From the NCBI RefSeq assembly GCF_025060755.1, contig NZ_JANYUY010000011.1, positions 62,001 through 126,000 of the forward strand: DNA of 64,000 nt, given 5' to 3'. Source of the DNA: Paenibacillus doosanensis (lineage in GTDB: Bacteria; Bacillota; Bacilli; Paenibacillales; NBRC-103111). The position numbers and the translations under genes are program-made. The notes under the pieces are model-generated. The model was not told where the DNA came from and searched no databases. It worked only from the letters and a program-made list of their open reading frames with translations. Positions 26,230 to 34,349 of the stretch are shown piece by piece. The first letter of the stretch is position 1. The number at the start of each line of letters is the position of its first letter.

Positions 26230-27678
26230 ATGTTTCAATTTCAAGACATTTATAATTTGCTGACGCTCCTCAATTATTTGTTTGCCGTAGTCATCATTTT
26301 TTTCGAGCGCCGCAATGTCGTCGCTACATGGGCTTGGCTGATGGTTCTCCTCTTCCTCCCCGGGGTCGGCTTTATCATTTATCTGCTGGCCGGCAGAACG
26401 CTGAACAGCCGCCGGATGCGGGCGATGAAGGATGAAACGAGAGAGGAATTCAACGCGGTTTCGCGGCAGCAGACGGAGCAAATCGAGCTCGGAGTCATGC
26501 ACTATGCCGATCCGGCTATGGAAGCCTACCACGATATGATGCATATGAACCTGATGAGCAGCCGTTACTCCGTATTGACCCAGGACAATCAGGTCGAAAT
26601 TTTCACCGACGGCCAGAGCAAGTTCGCCTCGCTGTTCGAGGCGATCCGCCAGGCGAAGCAATACATTCACCTGCAATATTACATCGTGCGGGCCGATACG
26701 CTGGGCCAGGAGCTGATTCGTCTGCTGGCGCAAAAGGCGCGGGAAGGCGTCGAAGTCAGGCTGTTGTACGACGACGTCGGAAGCTACGGGCTGGCCAAGC
26801 GGTTTCTGCGGCCGCTGGTGGAGGCGGGCGGAGAGGCGGCGGCCTTCTTTCCGTCGCGAATCCGTTATTTGAATTTGCGGCTGAATTACCGCAATCATCG
26901 CAAAGTAGGCGTTATCGACGGCAAATGGGGCTATATCGGAGGCTTCAACGTAGGGGACGAATATTTGGGACGAAATCCGCGGCTCGGTTATTGGAGAGAT
27001 ACCCATTTGAAGCTGGAGGGCAGCGCGGTCAAGGTGCTGCAGGCTTTTTTTATGATGGACTGGAACCGGACCGCGGCGCCGGCGATCGGCTATGAGGCCA
27101 AATATTTTTGCGAGGATGTGTACCCGCAGGGGGTCGGCATGCAGATCGTCTCGAGCGGCCCTCACTCCAACCGGCAGCAGATTAAGAACGCCTATATCAA
27201 AATGATTCATTCCGCCAAACGCAGCGTCTGCATTCAATCCCCGTATTTCGTGCCCGACGAAAGCCTGCTGACCGCGCTGAAAATGGCCGCTTTATCCGGC
27301 ATCGACGTCAAGGTAATGATTCCGGACCGCCCGGATCATTTCTTCGTCTTCTGGGCATCGCGTTCTTATCTTGGAGAGCTGCTCGACAACGGGGTGCGCT
27401 GTTATTTGTACGAAGGCGGCTTTCTCCATGCCAAAACGATCGTGATCGACGGCAAGGTCGCCTCGGTAGGCACGGCCAATATCGATATCCGCAGCTTCAA
27501 GCTGAACTTTGAAATTAACGCCTTCATTTACGATACGAAGACGGCGGGCAAGCTGGAGGAGCTGTTCGCGGCCGATCTGCACCATTCCCGGGAGCTGACG
27601 CTGGAATCGTACAAACGGCGATCCTATGTCAGCCAGCTGAAAGAATCGATCGCCCGGCTGCTGTCTCCTCTGCTGTGA
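26230..27678 (+). CDS. cls: Cardiolipin synthase
   Basis: 482 residues. Two N-terminal membrane helices (about 10-28 and 34-55) are followed by two phospholipase D domains, each with an HKD motif. The first is NHRKVGVIDGKWGYIGGFN (His at about 223); the second is HAKTIVIDGKVASVGTANID near 400. The enzyme joins two phosphatidylglycerol molecules to form cardiolipin and glycerol at the cytoplasmic membrane. The ATG at 26230 is preferred over the GTG three codons earlier because AGGAGG lies 8 bases upstream of it. It is a single gene, convergent with the metallophosphoesterase gene. Confidence 0.95.
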   Translation: MFQFQDIYNLLTLLNYLFAVVIIFFERRNVVATWAWLMVLLFLPGVGFIIYLLAGRTLNSRRMRAMKDETREEFNAVSRQQTEQIELGVMHYADPAMEAYHDMMHMNLMSSRYSVLTQDNQVEIFTDGQSKFASLFEAIRQAKQYIHLQYYIVRADTLGQELIRLLAQKAREGVEVRLLYDDVGSYGLAKRFLRPLVEAGGEAAAFFPSRIRYLNLRLNYRNHRKVGVIDGKWGYIGGFNVGDEYLGRNPRLGYWRDTHLKLEGSAVKVLQAFFMMDWNRTAAPAIGYEAKYFCEDVYPQGVGMQIVSSGPHSNRQQIKNAYIKMIHSAKRSVCIQSPYFVPDESLLTALKMAALSGIDVKVMIPDRPDHFFVFWASRSYLGELLDNGVRCYLYEGGFLHAKTIVIDGKVASVGTANIDIRSFKLNFEINAFIYDTKTAGKLEELFAADLHHSRELTLESYKRRSYVSQLKESIARLLSPLL

Positions 27679-27737
27679 CCGAATGCCCGTAAGCTGCCGA
27701 TGCTGCCGGATCGTCGTTCAAGCCGGCTGCCGGCCGC

Positions 27738-28778
27738 TTACACGCGCTTGAGCGGGATCATCCAGTCGGCTTCGGGAATCCACCGTTTCTGAGCGAACTC
27801 TCTGCCGCGGACGACGACGCGGTCGGCATACACCTGCACGTACATGCCCTGCGACTTGGAGGCCGGATTCTGCTTGTCGCGCGTCATCCCGACTGAAGCG
27901 TTGACGAACCAATGGAACGTCTCCTCGCTGTAATGGGAAGAGCCGTTGTCAAAGTCTTGATGCGTGTGGCCGGAGATCACGAACACATTCGGGTAAGGCG
28001 CCAAAAGCTCGCGGAACTTGCCCGCCCGGATCAGCTGATGCGTTCCCCCGTCTTTCCCTTCGGGCGGAAGCGGCTGATGGATCAGCACGAAGATCGGTTT
28101 GCCGTCCGTCGTTTCCGCCAGCTTCTTCTGAAACCATTCGAGCTGCGCATCGGAATACCAGGCTCCTTCTCCGACCTCCGGCATTTCCTGGCGGTACGTT
28201 TCCTGCGACAGCAAAATAATATGATATCCGTTAATCGTCACGGCGTTATACGGCTTCGTATAGCCGAACAGCTTCATGAAGCGTGCGCGGGACTGCGCAT
28301 CCGTCCAGCCGTTCGGCATCGTCTCCGTACTGAAGGCGCCCTTCTGGTTCATCCAGACATGATAATAATCATGATTGCCCATATTGGCGTAGAACGGCGG
28401 CAGCTTGAAGCCGCTCATAATGTTCTCCAGCGATTTGTACTCCGCCTCCGTCCCGTAGTCGGTCAAATCTCCGCCGAGCAGCAGCGCGTCGACCGGAGAT
28501 TCGAACTGGACGATCTGCTCCAGCGCCGACCGGAATTTTCGCGGCGTATTAGGGTCGTAAATCGAAATATGCATATCGCTTAATACAAAAAAAGACAGCA
28601 GCGGCTCATTGGATAAGGCCGGTTCCACCTTTTCCACCAGCGCGGCTTCTTGAGTCTCTGTTCCCGTCTTCGAAGCATTCTCGTAAACTTGGTATAGCAT
28701 TTGCAGCAAAATATTGATCGATCCGTCAACGACTACGCCCATGCTGAACAACCATTTCAAAAATCCGCGTCGATTCAT
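27738..28778 (-). CDS. Exported metallophosphoesterase with Tat-like signal
   Basis: 346 residues from the ATG at 28778, after GGAAGGGA. The N-terminus NRRGFLKWLFSMG fits the twin-arginine pattern RRxFLK followed by a hydrophobic stretch, suggesting export of a folded, metal-loaded enzyme. The calcineurin-like motifs are in order: SDMHIS, GGDLTDYG, GNHD, LIHQPLPP and GHTHQD, providing the two-metal centre. It may hydrolyse a phosphomonoester or phosphodiester outside the membrane; the substrate is unknown. It is convergent with cls, with only 59 bases between the stop codons and no obvious terminator. Two copies of a 10-bp repeat lie just upstream. Confidence 0.88.
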   Translation of the reverse strand: MNRRGFLKWLFSMGVVVDGSINILLQMLYQVYENASKTGTETQEAALVEKVEPALSNEPLLSFFVLSDMHISIYDPNTPRKFRSALEQIVQFESPVDALLLGGDLTDYGTEAEYKSLENIMSGFKLPPFYANMGNHDYYHVWMNQKGAFSTETMPNGWTDAQSRARFMKLFGYTKPYNAVTINGYHIILLSQETYRQEMPEVGEGAWYSDAQLEWFQKKLAETTDGKPIFVLIHQPLPPEGKDGGTHQLIRAGKFRELLAPYPNVFVISGHTHQDFDNGSSHYSEETFHWFVNASVGMTRDKQNPASKSQGMYVQVYADRVVVRGREFAQKRWIPEADWMIPLKRV

Positions 28779-28824
28779 AAAATCCCTTCCGTATGTATAA
28801 AATGAGGACCCATGCAGGTACCGA

Positions 28825-28855
28825 ACTCTATCATTATGAATCCTGACTCTATCAT
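28825..28855. repeat. Direct repeat ACTCTATCAT, 21-bp spacing
   Basis: Two identical 10-base copies at 28825-28834 and 28846-28855, exactly 21 bp apart, lie 47-77 bases upstream of the metallophosphoesterase start. A partial third copy, ACTATCAT, is at 28904-28911. A possible promoter runs through them on the minus strand (TTGTTA, 16 bases, CATAAT). The two-helical-turn spacing suggests a regulator binding site. Confidence 0.5.
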
Positions 28856-28913
28856 AACAAGATCGGCGGCCATCTTCAAATCTAGCGAAAGAGCGAATCA
28901 TAGACTATCATCG

Positions 28914-28944
28914 CGAGAAAACCCGGCCTTTGGCCAGGTTCTCG
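28914..28944 (-). terminator. Hairpin after the nitroreductase gene
   Basis: On the minus strand CGAGAACCTGGCC (28932-28944) pairs imperfectly with GGCCGGGTTTTCTCG (28914-28928) around a 3-base loop. There is no long T run beyond the stem, so termination may be partial. Confidence 0.5.
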
Positions 28945-28984
28945 TCGATGTGCGGCAGAGCAACGGATACCGGGGTTCAGCCGC

Positions 28985-29602
28985 TTATTTAAACACCTTT
29001 ATTCGCTCTTCCAAAGGCTTGAATTCCTTGTCGCCCGCGGGAGCGGTCGGTTTCCCGAACGGCATCTGGGCGATCAGCTTCCACGACTGCGGAAGCTTCC
29101 ACGTCTCTCTCACTTTGTCGTCGATCAACGGATTGTAGTGCTGCAAATTGGCTCCCAAGCCTTCGTTCTCCAGAGCGGTCCAGATCACGTACTGGAGCAT
29201 CCCGCTCGATTGCAATGACCAGCCGGGGAAGTTATCCTTGTAGCTGGGGAAGCTGGATTGCAGACCTTCGACGACCTGCTGATCCTCGAAAAACAGGACC
29301 GTGCCGTGACCGCTGCGGAAGCCGTTCATCTTTTGCTCGGTCGACGCGAACCGATCGGCTTTGACGATCGCCCGCAAAATCTCCTTCGTCAGATCCCACA
29401 GCTGATGATGCTGCTGTCCGAGCAAGACGACGACTCGCGCGCTTTGCGAATTGAACGCCGACGGCGTATGCTTCACCGCTTCCTCGATAAGCTGAACGAT
29501 GCGATCATCCGAAATCGCGCCGTCCGGACCAATCCCGTAAATGGTGCGTCTGTGCCGAACCGCGGACAGGAAATCGCTGCCTGTTCCTACTGCTCCTGCC
29601 AT
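28985..29602 (-). CDS. Nitroreductase-family FMN oxidoreductase
   Basis: 205 residues from the ATG at 29602, which has GGAGGG 7 bases upstream. It starts FLSAVRHRRTIYGIGP, with the Arg-Arg region that binds FMN phosphate. HTPSAFNSQSARVVVLLG and LENEGLGANLQHYNPL follow, typical of the small nitroreductase/oxidoreductase group that uses NAD(P)H and FMN as a dimer. The physiological substrate is not deducible. It stands alone, transcribed away from the SIMPL gene. Confidence 0.9.
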   Translation of the reverse strand: MAGAVGTGSDFLSAVRHRRTIYGIGPDGAISDDRIVQLIEEAVKHTPSAFNSQSARVVVLLGQQHHQLWDLTKEILRAIVKADRFASTEQKMNGFRSGHGTVLFFEDQQVVEGLQSSFPSYKDNFPGWSLQSSGMLQYVIWTALENEGLGANLQHYNPLIDDKVRETWKLPQSWKLIAQMPFGKPTAPAGDKEFKPLEERIKVFK

Positions 29603-29780
29603 GCATAATCCCTCCAATACTAGGCTTTGTTACCTTCGTTATTGTAGACGGGGAACGCATTCCTTATGCAAACCGCGGCCCGGTTCCGCCCGAGTCATCT
29701 CAGGCGGCGCAAAGCCATACATTGGTAATATGACGAACGATCCGCGCAGTACATAAAACGGTAATGAAGGAGCGTTGACG

Positions 29781-30473
29781 ATGTCCGAAATAGAGTCCCT
29801 AAGTTCTTCCTCTCCCCCTGTTTTGCTTCAGCGCCACAGCGAAAACCCTCAACAAAATGTGATCGAGGTGACCGGAGAAGCTTCCGTGGCCGCGGCGCCC
29901 AACCGTTCGGTCGTCACCTTGGGCGCAGTGACCGAAAACAAGGAGCTGCTCCCGGCACAGCAAGAAAATTCCGCGATCGTGACCCGAATCATTGCGGCGC
30001 TCGGTCAGCTCGGCGTTCCGAAGGAGCATATCCGAACCGCAGACTACCGGATCGATATGCAGTATTCGTTCGAGGACGGCAAACAGCTGTTTCAAGGCTA
30101 TCAGGTTACGCATCTTCTCGAAATCACGCTGGATCAGATCGATCGGACCGGAACGGTGGTAGATACCGCGGTCCGGCAAGGAGCCAATACCGTTACGAAT
30201 ATCCGTTTCGTCAACACGCATCCGGAGGCGTACTACAACCAGGCGCTGCAATTGGCTATCCGGCAGGCGGAGAACAAGGCTATTAGCTTGGCTCGCGCGA
30301 TTCAGGCCACGCTGAACCGAACGCCGCTGCGCATTGAAGAGCTGTCGCAGCCGCAGCCGCCCGCGCCGTTTCATACGTCTTTGTATGCGGCAGGCGCAAG
30401 CGGACCGACCCCGATTCAGCCGGGGCAGCTGAGCATCACGGCTCAGGTTAGAGCCCGCTACAGCTACGTTTAG
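29781..30473 (+). CDS. SIMPL-domain (DUF541) protein
   Basis: 230 residues from the ATG at 29781, which has AAGGAG 8 bases upstream. The domain begins NVIEVTGEASVAAAPNRSVV, the usual opening of SIMPL proteins, with LGVPKEHIRTADYRI, YQVTHLLEITL and TVTNIRFVN following. The family includes BP26/OMP28-like proteins; bacterial members are often membrane- or periplasm-associated and of unknown molecular role. This one has no clear signal peptide and is probably cytoplasmic or exported by another route. A bidirectional terminator follows. Confidence 0.85.
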   Translation: MSEIESLSSSSPPVLLQRHSENPQQNVIEVTGEASVAAAPNRSVVTLGAVTENKELLPAQQENSAIVTRIIAALGQLGVPKEHIRTADYRIDMQYSFEDGKQLFQGYQVTHLLEITLDQIDRTGTVVDTAVRQGANTVTNIRFVNTHPEAYYNQALQLAIRQAENKAISLARAIQATLNRTPLRIEELSQPQPPAPFHTSLYAAGASGPTPIQPGQLSITAQVRARYSYV

Positions 30474-30521
30474 CGGCGGCGGCCGAAGCGCCGGCTGCGA
30501 TAGCGGGCCGAGAAGAAATGC

Positions 30522-30563
30522 AAGAGCCTTCGTTCCGCCCGTAAGCGGAGCCGAAGGCTCTTT
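30522..30563. terminator. Bidirectional terminator between the SIMPL gene and the beta-helix gene
   Basis: AAGAGCCTTCG (30522-30532) and its complement CGAAGGCTCTT (30552-30562) enclose about 19 bases with a further GC-rich pairing. T residues follow on the plus strand and A residues precede, suitable for convergent genes ending at 30473 and 30568. Confidence 0.85.
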
Positions 30564-30567
30564 ACCT

Positions 30568-32643
30568 TTACTTCTGCAGCGATTCCTCCACATTGCTGGC
30601 GTTCATATCGCTCTCCCGCAGCTTGAGCTTGGCGTTGACGAGCGTATTCTCCTCGATCGTATACTTCGGCGCGCCGACGCCCGCATAGACGGTCGATATG
30701 CCTTCCGCCGCCATATTCGCCTCAATCCGGTTCCCGTTAATCGCCGCTTCTTTCACGGTGAACGGATCGTTGCGCGTCCAATAATCGCCGATCATGACGG
30801 CATAATCGGTGGCGGCCGTCATTTGGTCATACGAAATGGCATTATTCTCAAAGCGGATTTTGCTGGCTTTGGCCACTTTCAAAGCATAACGCTTATCCAG
30901 CATCTCGAAGGCGGAGTTCGTCATCGTAAAATCGGCGTTCGCATTCGTTACAAGTACGCCCTCCTTGACCTTCAGCCGGCACTGATCGAAGACATAGCTG
31001 CCGGCATCGTCCAGCGTCACGCCGGTCGTCGAAGACTCGATATCGCAGCGGTTATAAGTTCCGGGAGGCAGGTTTAGGGCGCTCGTTCCGACGACCTTCA
31101 GATCATCGACGATGCTGCCCGCGGCGCTTCCGGAGAAGCCGCCTCCGTACACGGTCACGCCCTGCAGATGAATGGGATTCACCCATAACGATAAATCCAT
31201 TCCGCCTTTGTTATTGTACATCGTAATGTTGGAAGCGGTTATTCCGAACGGCGTGCTGCTGCTGATAACAAATTTGGAATCGGTGAACTTCATCCCGTCG
31301 ATCGTCAAATTGGGGCCTTCCAGATGCGTAAAGGAATCATTCATCTCGTTGCCTTCGAATTGCACGTCATGATAAGCATAAATGCTGGTCGCGTCAAAAT
31401 GATTGTCCTTGATCAGCGCATTTTTGAACGGAGTCGAAACGGCCAGGCCGATTTTTCCTTTGGACGCCATATGATTGCCTTCCACGGTCGCGTCGTGGCC
31501 GTCGTACAAAATGACGTCATAAGCGGCGTTATTGTAAAACTTGTTGTTTCTAATAAAAACATTCGTATTCAAATGCCCGTTCTCGCCGTACCCGCCTTCC
31601 ACGTCAATGCCGGATTGCGGAGCCGTTCCTTTCATATCGTGCAGCTCGTTATTGACGATCGTAATCTGATCTCCGCCGCCGACCGTAATACCCTGTCTGC
31701 GATTAAAGGCGAATTCCGAGTTTTGCACTACCACCTGCTTGGAGACGGCTCTCTGCCAAATTTCTACGTAGGCCGCCTTGCTGTCCGCTTGGTGGAACAC
31801 CAGATGGATGTAGCCGGAGCCGTCGGGAATGTCCATAAGCTGCCGCATCGTCTGGTCTTTCAAAGTTTTTAGAAACGTCCCGTCTTCCTTGTAAAAGTAA
31901 ATATCGAAGGCGTTCGGAAGCTTCTGCTTGTTGGATAGCTCAAACTGCCTTTCCGTTTTGAAAATGTCGTTGTTTAAAGAAATCGGTTTTTTCGTACGAA
32001 TCGCCGCTGCATCATCGACAGGCGCCCCCTGCTCGTCAAACGAGCCCGGCACGAAGCTGTTTTCATACAAATCCTGAATCATCGTTCCTTTGCCGCCGAT
32101 CGCCAAGCCGTCTCCCGTGAAGTTGACCGCCTTAATCCCGTCGATCTTCACATTGACGGCCCCTTCCGTCACGATGCCGTACCCGCCTTCGTGCGTGCCG
32201 CCGCTGGAATAATCATGCGTATCCTTATCGCCGCGGAACGTGCCGCCCTTGATCGTGACGTTGTTCGCTCCGTACCCGATATTCATCGTCTGGTAGCCGC
32301 TGAACCCGTTCGATTCTTTCTGAATGACCGCTTGATCGTCGAGCTCGAAGGTCATGTCCGGAACCATATTAATGCGCGCCGACGTATCGCTAACCAGCTT
32401 CGGGTCCTGCTTCTTAATCAAATAAGTTCCCGCAGGCACTTTGAATGTCGTTTTGCCGTTGTCATGCGCCCATTTCAGCGCATCATTCATCCCTTTGGTC
32501 GTTTCCTCCGGATGAGTACCGTCCGCATAGATGCCCCAATCCTCGGGAACAAGCGTATAGACCGTCCCGGATTCCGGCGCCGCGGCAGCCGTTTGCAGCT
32601 GCAAGCCCAAAGTTAAAGCCAATAAAAGCAATCCTTTTTTCAT
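30568..32643 (-). CDS. Secreted right-handed beta-helix protein (pectate-lyase/polygalacturonase-like fold)
   Basis: 691 residues with a clean signal peptide (MKKGLLLLALTLGLQL..AAAAPESG). The first domain resembles the N-terminus of family 28/pectate-lyase-3-like proteins (GIYADGTHPEETTKGMNDAL, TTFKVPAGTYLI). Repeated coils rich in N/G/V follow, with patterns such as NNVTIKGGTF, NVKIDGIKAVNFTGDGLAI, QITIVNNELHD and NVFIRNNKFYNNAAYDVIL. Such helices bind or cleave acidic plant polysaccharides, especially pectins and related uronides. No catalytic triad can be assigned with confidence, so the activity remains open. It lacks a dockerin or SLH domain, hence is likely freely secreted. It is preceded by a small ORF whose stop overlaps its start. 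Confidence 0.8.
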   Translation of the reverse strand: MKKGLLLLALTLGLQLQTAAAAPESGTVYTLVPEDWGIYADGTHPEETTKGMNDALKWAHDNGKTTFKVPAGTYLIKKQDPKLVSDTSARINMVPDMTFELDDQAVIQKESNGFSGYQTMNIGYGANNVTIKGGTFRGDKDTHDYSSGGTHEGGYGIVTEGAVNVKIDGIKAVNFTGDGLAIGGKGTMIQDLYENSFVPGSFDEQGAPVDDAAAIRTKKPISLNNDIFKTERQFELSNKQKLPNAFDIYFYKEDGTFLKTLKDQTMRQLMDIPDGSGYIHLVFHQADSKAAYVEIWQRAVSKQVVVQNSEFAFNRRQGITVGGGDQITIVNNELHDMKGTAPQSGIDVEGGYGENGHLNTNVFIRNNKFYNNAAYDVILYDGHDATVEGNHMASKGKIGLAVSTPFKNALIKDNHFDATSIYAYHDVQFEGNEMNDSFTHLEGPNLTIDGMKFTDSKFVISSSTPFGITASNITMYNNKGGMDLSLWVNPIHLQGVTVYGGGFSGSAAGSIVDDLKVVGTSALNLPPGTYNRCDIESSTTGVTLDDAGSYVFDQCRLKVKEGVLVTNANADFTMTNSAFEMLDKRYALKVAKASKIRFENNAISYDQMTAATDYAVMIGDYWTRNDPFTVKEAAINGNRIEANMAAEGISTVYAGVGAPKYTIEENTLVNAKLKLRESDMNASNVEESLQK

Positions 32644-32783
32644 CTGTTCATATCACCGTTCTTTGTATATAAATTTGGCAAAGCCCCGTCCGCTGCAGTC
32701 TGGCGCAGCTTGATTACGATCGCGTTACCTCTGCGATCGTACGACCTTTTACGACAAATTGCGCATTTCTCCCCGCTGTTCAC
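32640..32783 (-). CDS. Possible 47-residue ORF coupled to the beta-helix gene
   Basis: A GTG start at 32783, a few bases after AAGGAAAG, opens 47 codons beginning MNSGEKCAICRKRS and ending KNGDMNR. It has a Cys-x2-Cys pair and many basic residues. Its TGA stop overlaps the ATG of the beta-helix gene in ATGA, a common sign of translational coupling. I recognise no family. A 9-bp inverted repeat (32715-32741) lies inside it. It may be a regulatory leader or a chance ORF. Confidence 0.3.
   Translation of the reverse strand: MNSGEKCAICRKRSYDRRGNAIVIKLRQTAADGALPNLYTKNGDMNR
32715..32741. repeat. Perfect 9-bp inverted repeat upstream of the beta-helix gene
   Basis: TACGATCGC (32715-32723) and GCGATCGTA (32733-32741), separated by 9 bases, lie about 72-98 bases before the ATG at 32643. 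It could form an RNA hairpin in the leader or be a dimer-binding operator. Confidence 0.55.
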
Positions 32784-33158
32784 CTCGCTTTCCTTTTGCT
32801 TTGTCCAGCACAAAGGCTCATTGTTCTATTTTACAGCATCATCCAGGCGAAAATTGTCGATTGATGGCGTCTGACATTAAGAGGAGCAAGGATAAATAAC
32901 TAGCGGCGAGTAACAATAATTTACTTTTATTCCCAAAGGCGAACATATATAACCGCCCCAAAGCAAAATAGACAGCCCTTATAAGCTGCCTATCCCGGCG
33001 TCGACGCTTCATTTTTTCAGTTGTCTATAAGCCGTACGGAGCAATTGAAGACCTGCGACCGTTTTTTTCCGCGCATCCCCTTGATAAAACCGGTACGTTA
33101 TACCCCGGTGTCAAGCCTATCTAATACTCCCGTCTGATTCAGCTAAGTCTCAGGTAGG

Positions 33159-33177
33159 AAAAATCCGCGAATCCGGA
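33159..33177 (-). terminator. Weak terminator after the ger operon
   Basis: On the minus strand TCCG (33174-33177) and CGGA (33164-33167) with a 6-base loop are followed by five T. The stem is short, so confidence is moderate. It lies 32 bases after the gerC stop. Confidence 0.5.
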
Positions 33178-33209
33178 CTATTTTTCCGGGAAGCTCCGTT
33201 TGTTCGCTT

Positions 33210-34349
33210 TTACAGCTTCAATTTCCCCGAATGATCCAAATCCACTGTGATTGTAATGTTACGCAATGAACTCGGGTGCAAATCCAGCCGATCCTGGTCG
33301 CGCAGCATGCTCCACAGCTTGTTATTTTTACGGTACAGCACATGCTCAAACCCCAGAACATCGGCCGTCAGCTTCAGCCCTTCCTCGAACGTCCGCTTAA
33401 TCTGATGCTTGACCAGCTGAGCGGCCTTCTGCTCCAGCTCCTCCTCGGAAACCTGCTGGATGACTTCGCTGACGTTTCCCCTGAGCTTTACTTTCACGTC
33501 GTACAGCATTTTCCCCTCTTCATACGACGGAATGATGGCAACCTTGGGCTGCTCCAGCGATAGCGTGGCCAGCGGCTTCCCGTCCGATTGGATCAAGGCC
33601 GGGCTGCGGTTCATCTTCGGTTCCATCCAGCGGAGCCCGAGAACGTCGTTTTTCTCAAGCCAGCCTTTATACTCCCGATCCTGATAAACGAACACCCCGT
33701 CAAGTTCCAGCAGGGATTTCGGCTTCTCTCCTTCCTTCCAATCTCCGTCCGCCAAAGCCAAAGAGGGCAGCAATATCGCTTTATTGGGCTCCATATAATT
33801 GGAGGCAAAGTCCCGCACCGTTATCGGCAGTATAATCGATCTCTGCTTGTAATTCTCAATAGGCTGGTGAAGCAGCGACATTAAGGGAGACAGATTGAAA
33901 AACGGCGTGACCGCAAACAGTTGATCGATCGGCTCCTTGGTTCCGAATAACCACGGAGTATATCTCAGCTCATAATACCGTCCTATGGCTTCGCGAACGT
34001 CTTCTACCCCTCTGCGCAAAATATTTTCTCCTACGACAATCGAGTTGACTTGGCCGAAAAACAGCCTCATTTGCGTCGTCTGGTACAAATTATTAATCGC
34101 GCTGATGACGGTCTTCCCCTTGGCGATGCCGACCCATACGGGCACAGGCTGCGTGGGCTTCCCGGTTTCTATCTTGGCCACAGTGCTGAAATCGATCATC
34201 TGGCTGTACACGATATACTCGTTATCCTTATAATCGAACCCCATGGAAGCCAAATAGTTCAGGTCCTGGATGCCTTTAATATCCCAGCAGCCGGTCAATA
34301 AACAAGCGATCAGGGCGAATACCAGAGGGAGCTTGATGTACAGGCTCAT
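33210..34349 (-). CDS. gerC: Ger(x)C family spore germination lipoprotein
   Basis: 379 residues. A signal peptide with lipobox LLTGC is followed by WDIKGIQDLNYLASMGFDY, the signature start of Ger(x)C proteins. LFFGQVNSIVVGENILRRGVEDV and the C-terminal VKHQIKRTFEEGLKLTADVLGF complete the family pattern. It is the lipoprotein subunit of a germinant receptor in the spore inner membrane, assembled with the GerA- and GerB-type subunits encoded upstream. The start overlaps the gerA stop by four bases (ATGA). Confidence 0.93.
   Translation of the reverse strand: MSLYIKLPLVFALIACLLTGCWDIKGIQDLNYLASMGFDYKDNEYIVYSQMIDFSTVAKIETGKPTQPVPVWVGIAKGKTVISAINNLYQTTQMRLFFGQVNSIVVGENILRRGVEDVREAIGRYYELRYTPWLFGTKEPIDQLFAVTPFFNLSPLMSLLHQPIENYKQRSIILPITVRDFASNYMEPNKAILLPSLALADGDWKEGEKPKSLLELDGVFVYQDREYKGWLEKNDVLGLRWMEPKMNRSPALIQSDGKPLATLSLEQPKVAIIPSYEEGKMLYDVKVKLRGNVSEVIQQVSEEELEQKAAQLVKHQIKRTFEEGLKLTADVLGFEHVLYRKNNKLWSMLRDQDRLDLHPSSLRNITITVDLDHSGKLKL

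Larger units (their letters stand above)
32644..33209. other. 566-base region between the beta-helix and gerC genes
   Basis: Part of it (32644-32783) may encode the 47-residue ORF. The rest, 32784-33150, is moderately AT-rich and shows no credible coding pattern or recognisable RNA. It probably contains the promoter of the beta-helix gene. The 33159-33177 segment is the ger operon terminator. Confidence 0.5.

Noticed and set aside
26095-27237. A 380-codon minus-strand frame across cls
   Set aside because: The plus-strand frame has both HKD motifs and membrane helices; the minus frame resembles nothing and lacks a ribosome site.
27679-27737. Terminator between cls and the metallophosphoesterase gene
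   Set aside because: Only short interrupted GC complementarity is present, without a T run in either direction.
30568-32643. Assigning a specific pectate lyase family to the beta-helix protein
   Set aside because: The fold is clear from the coil repeats, but no family-specific catalytic residues could be identified.
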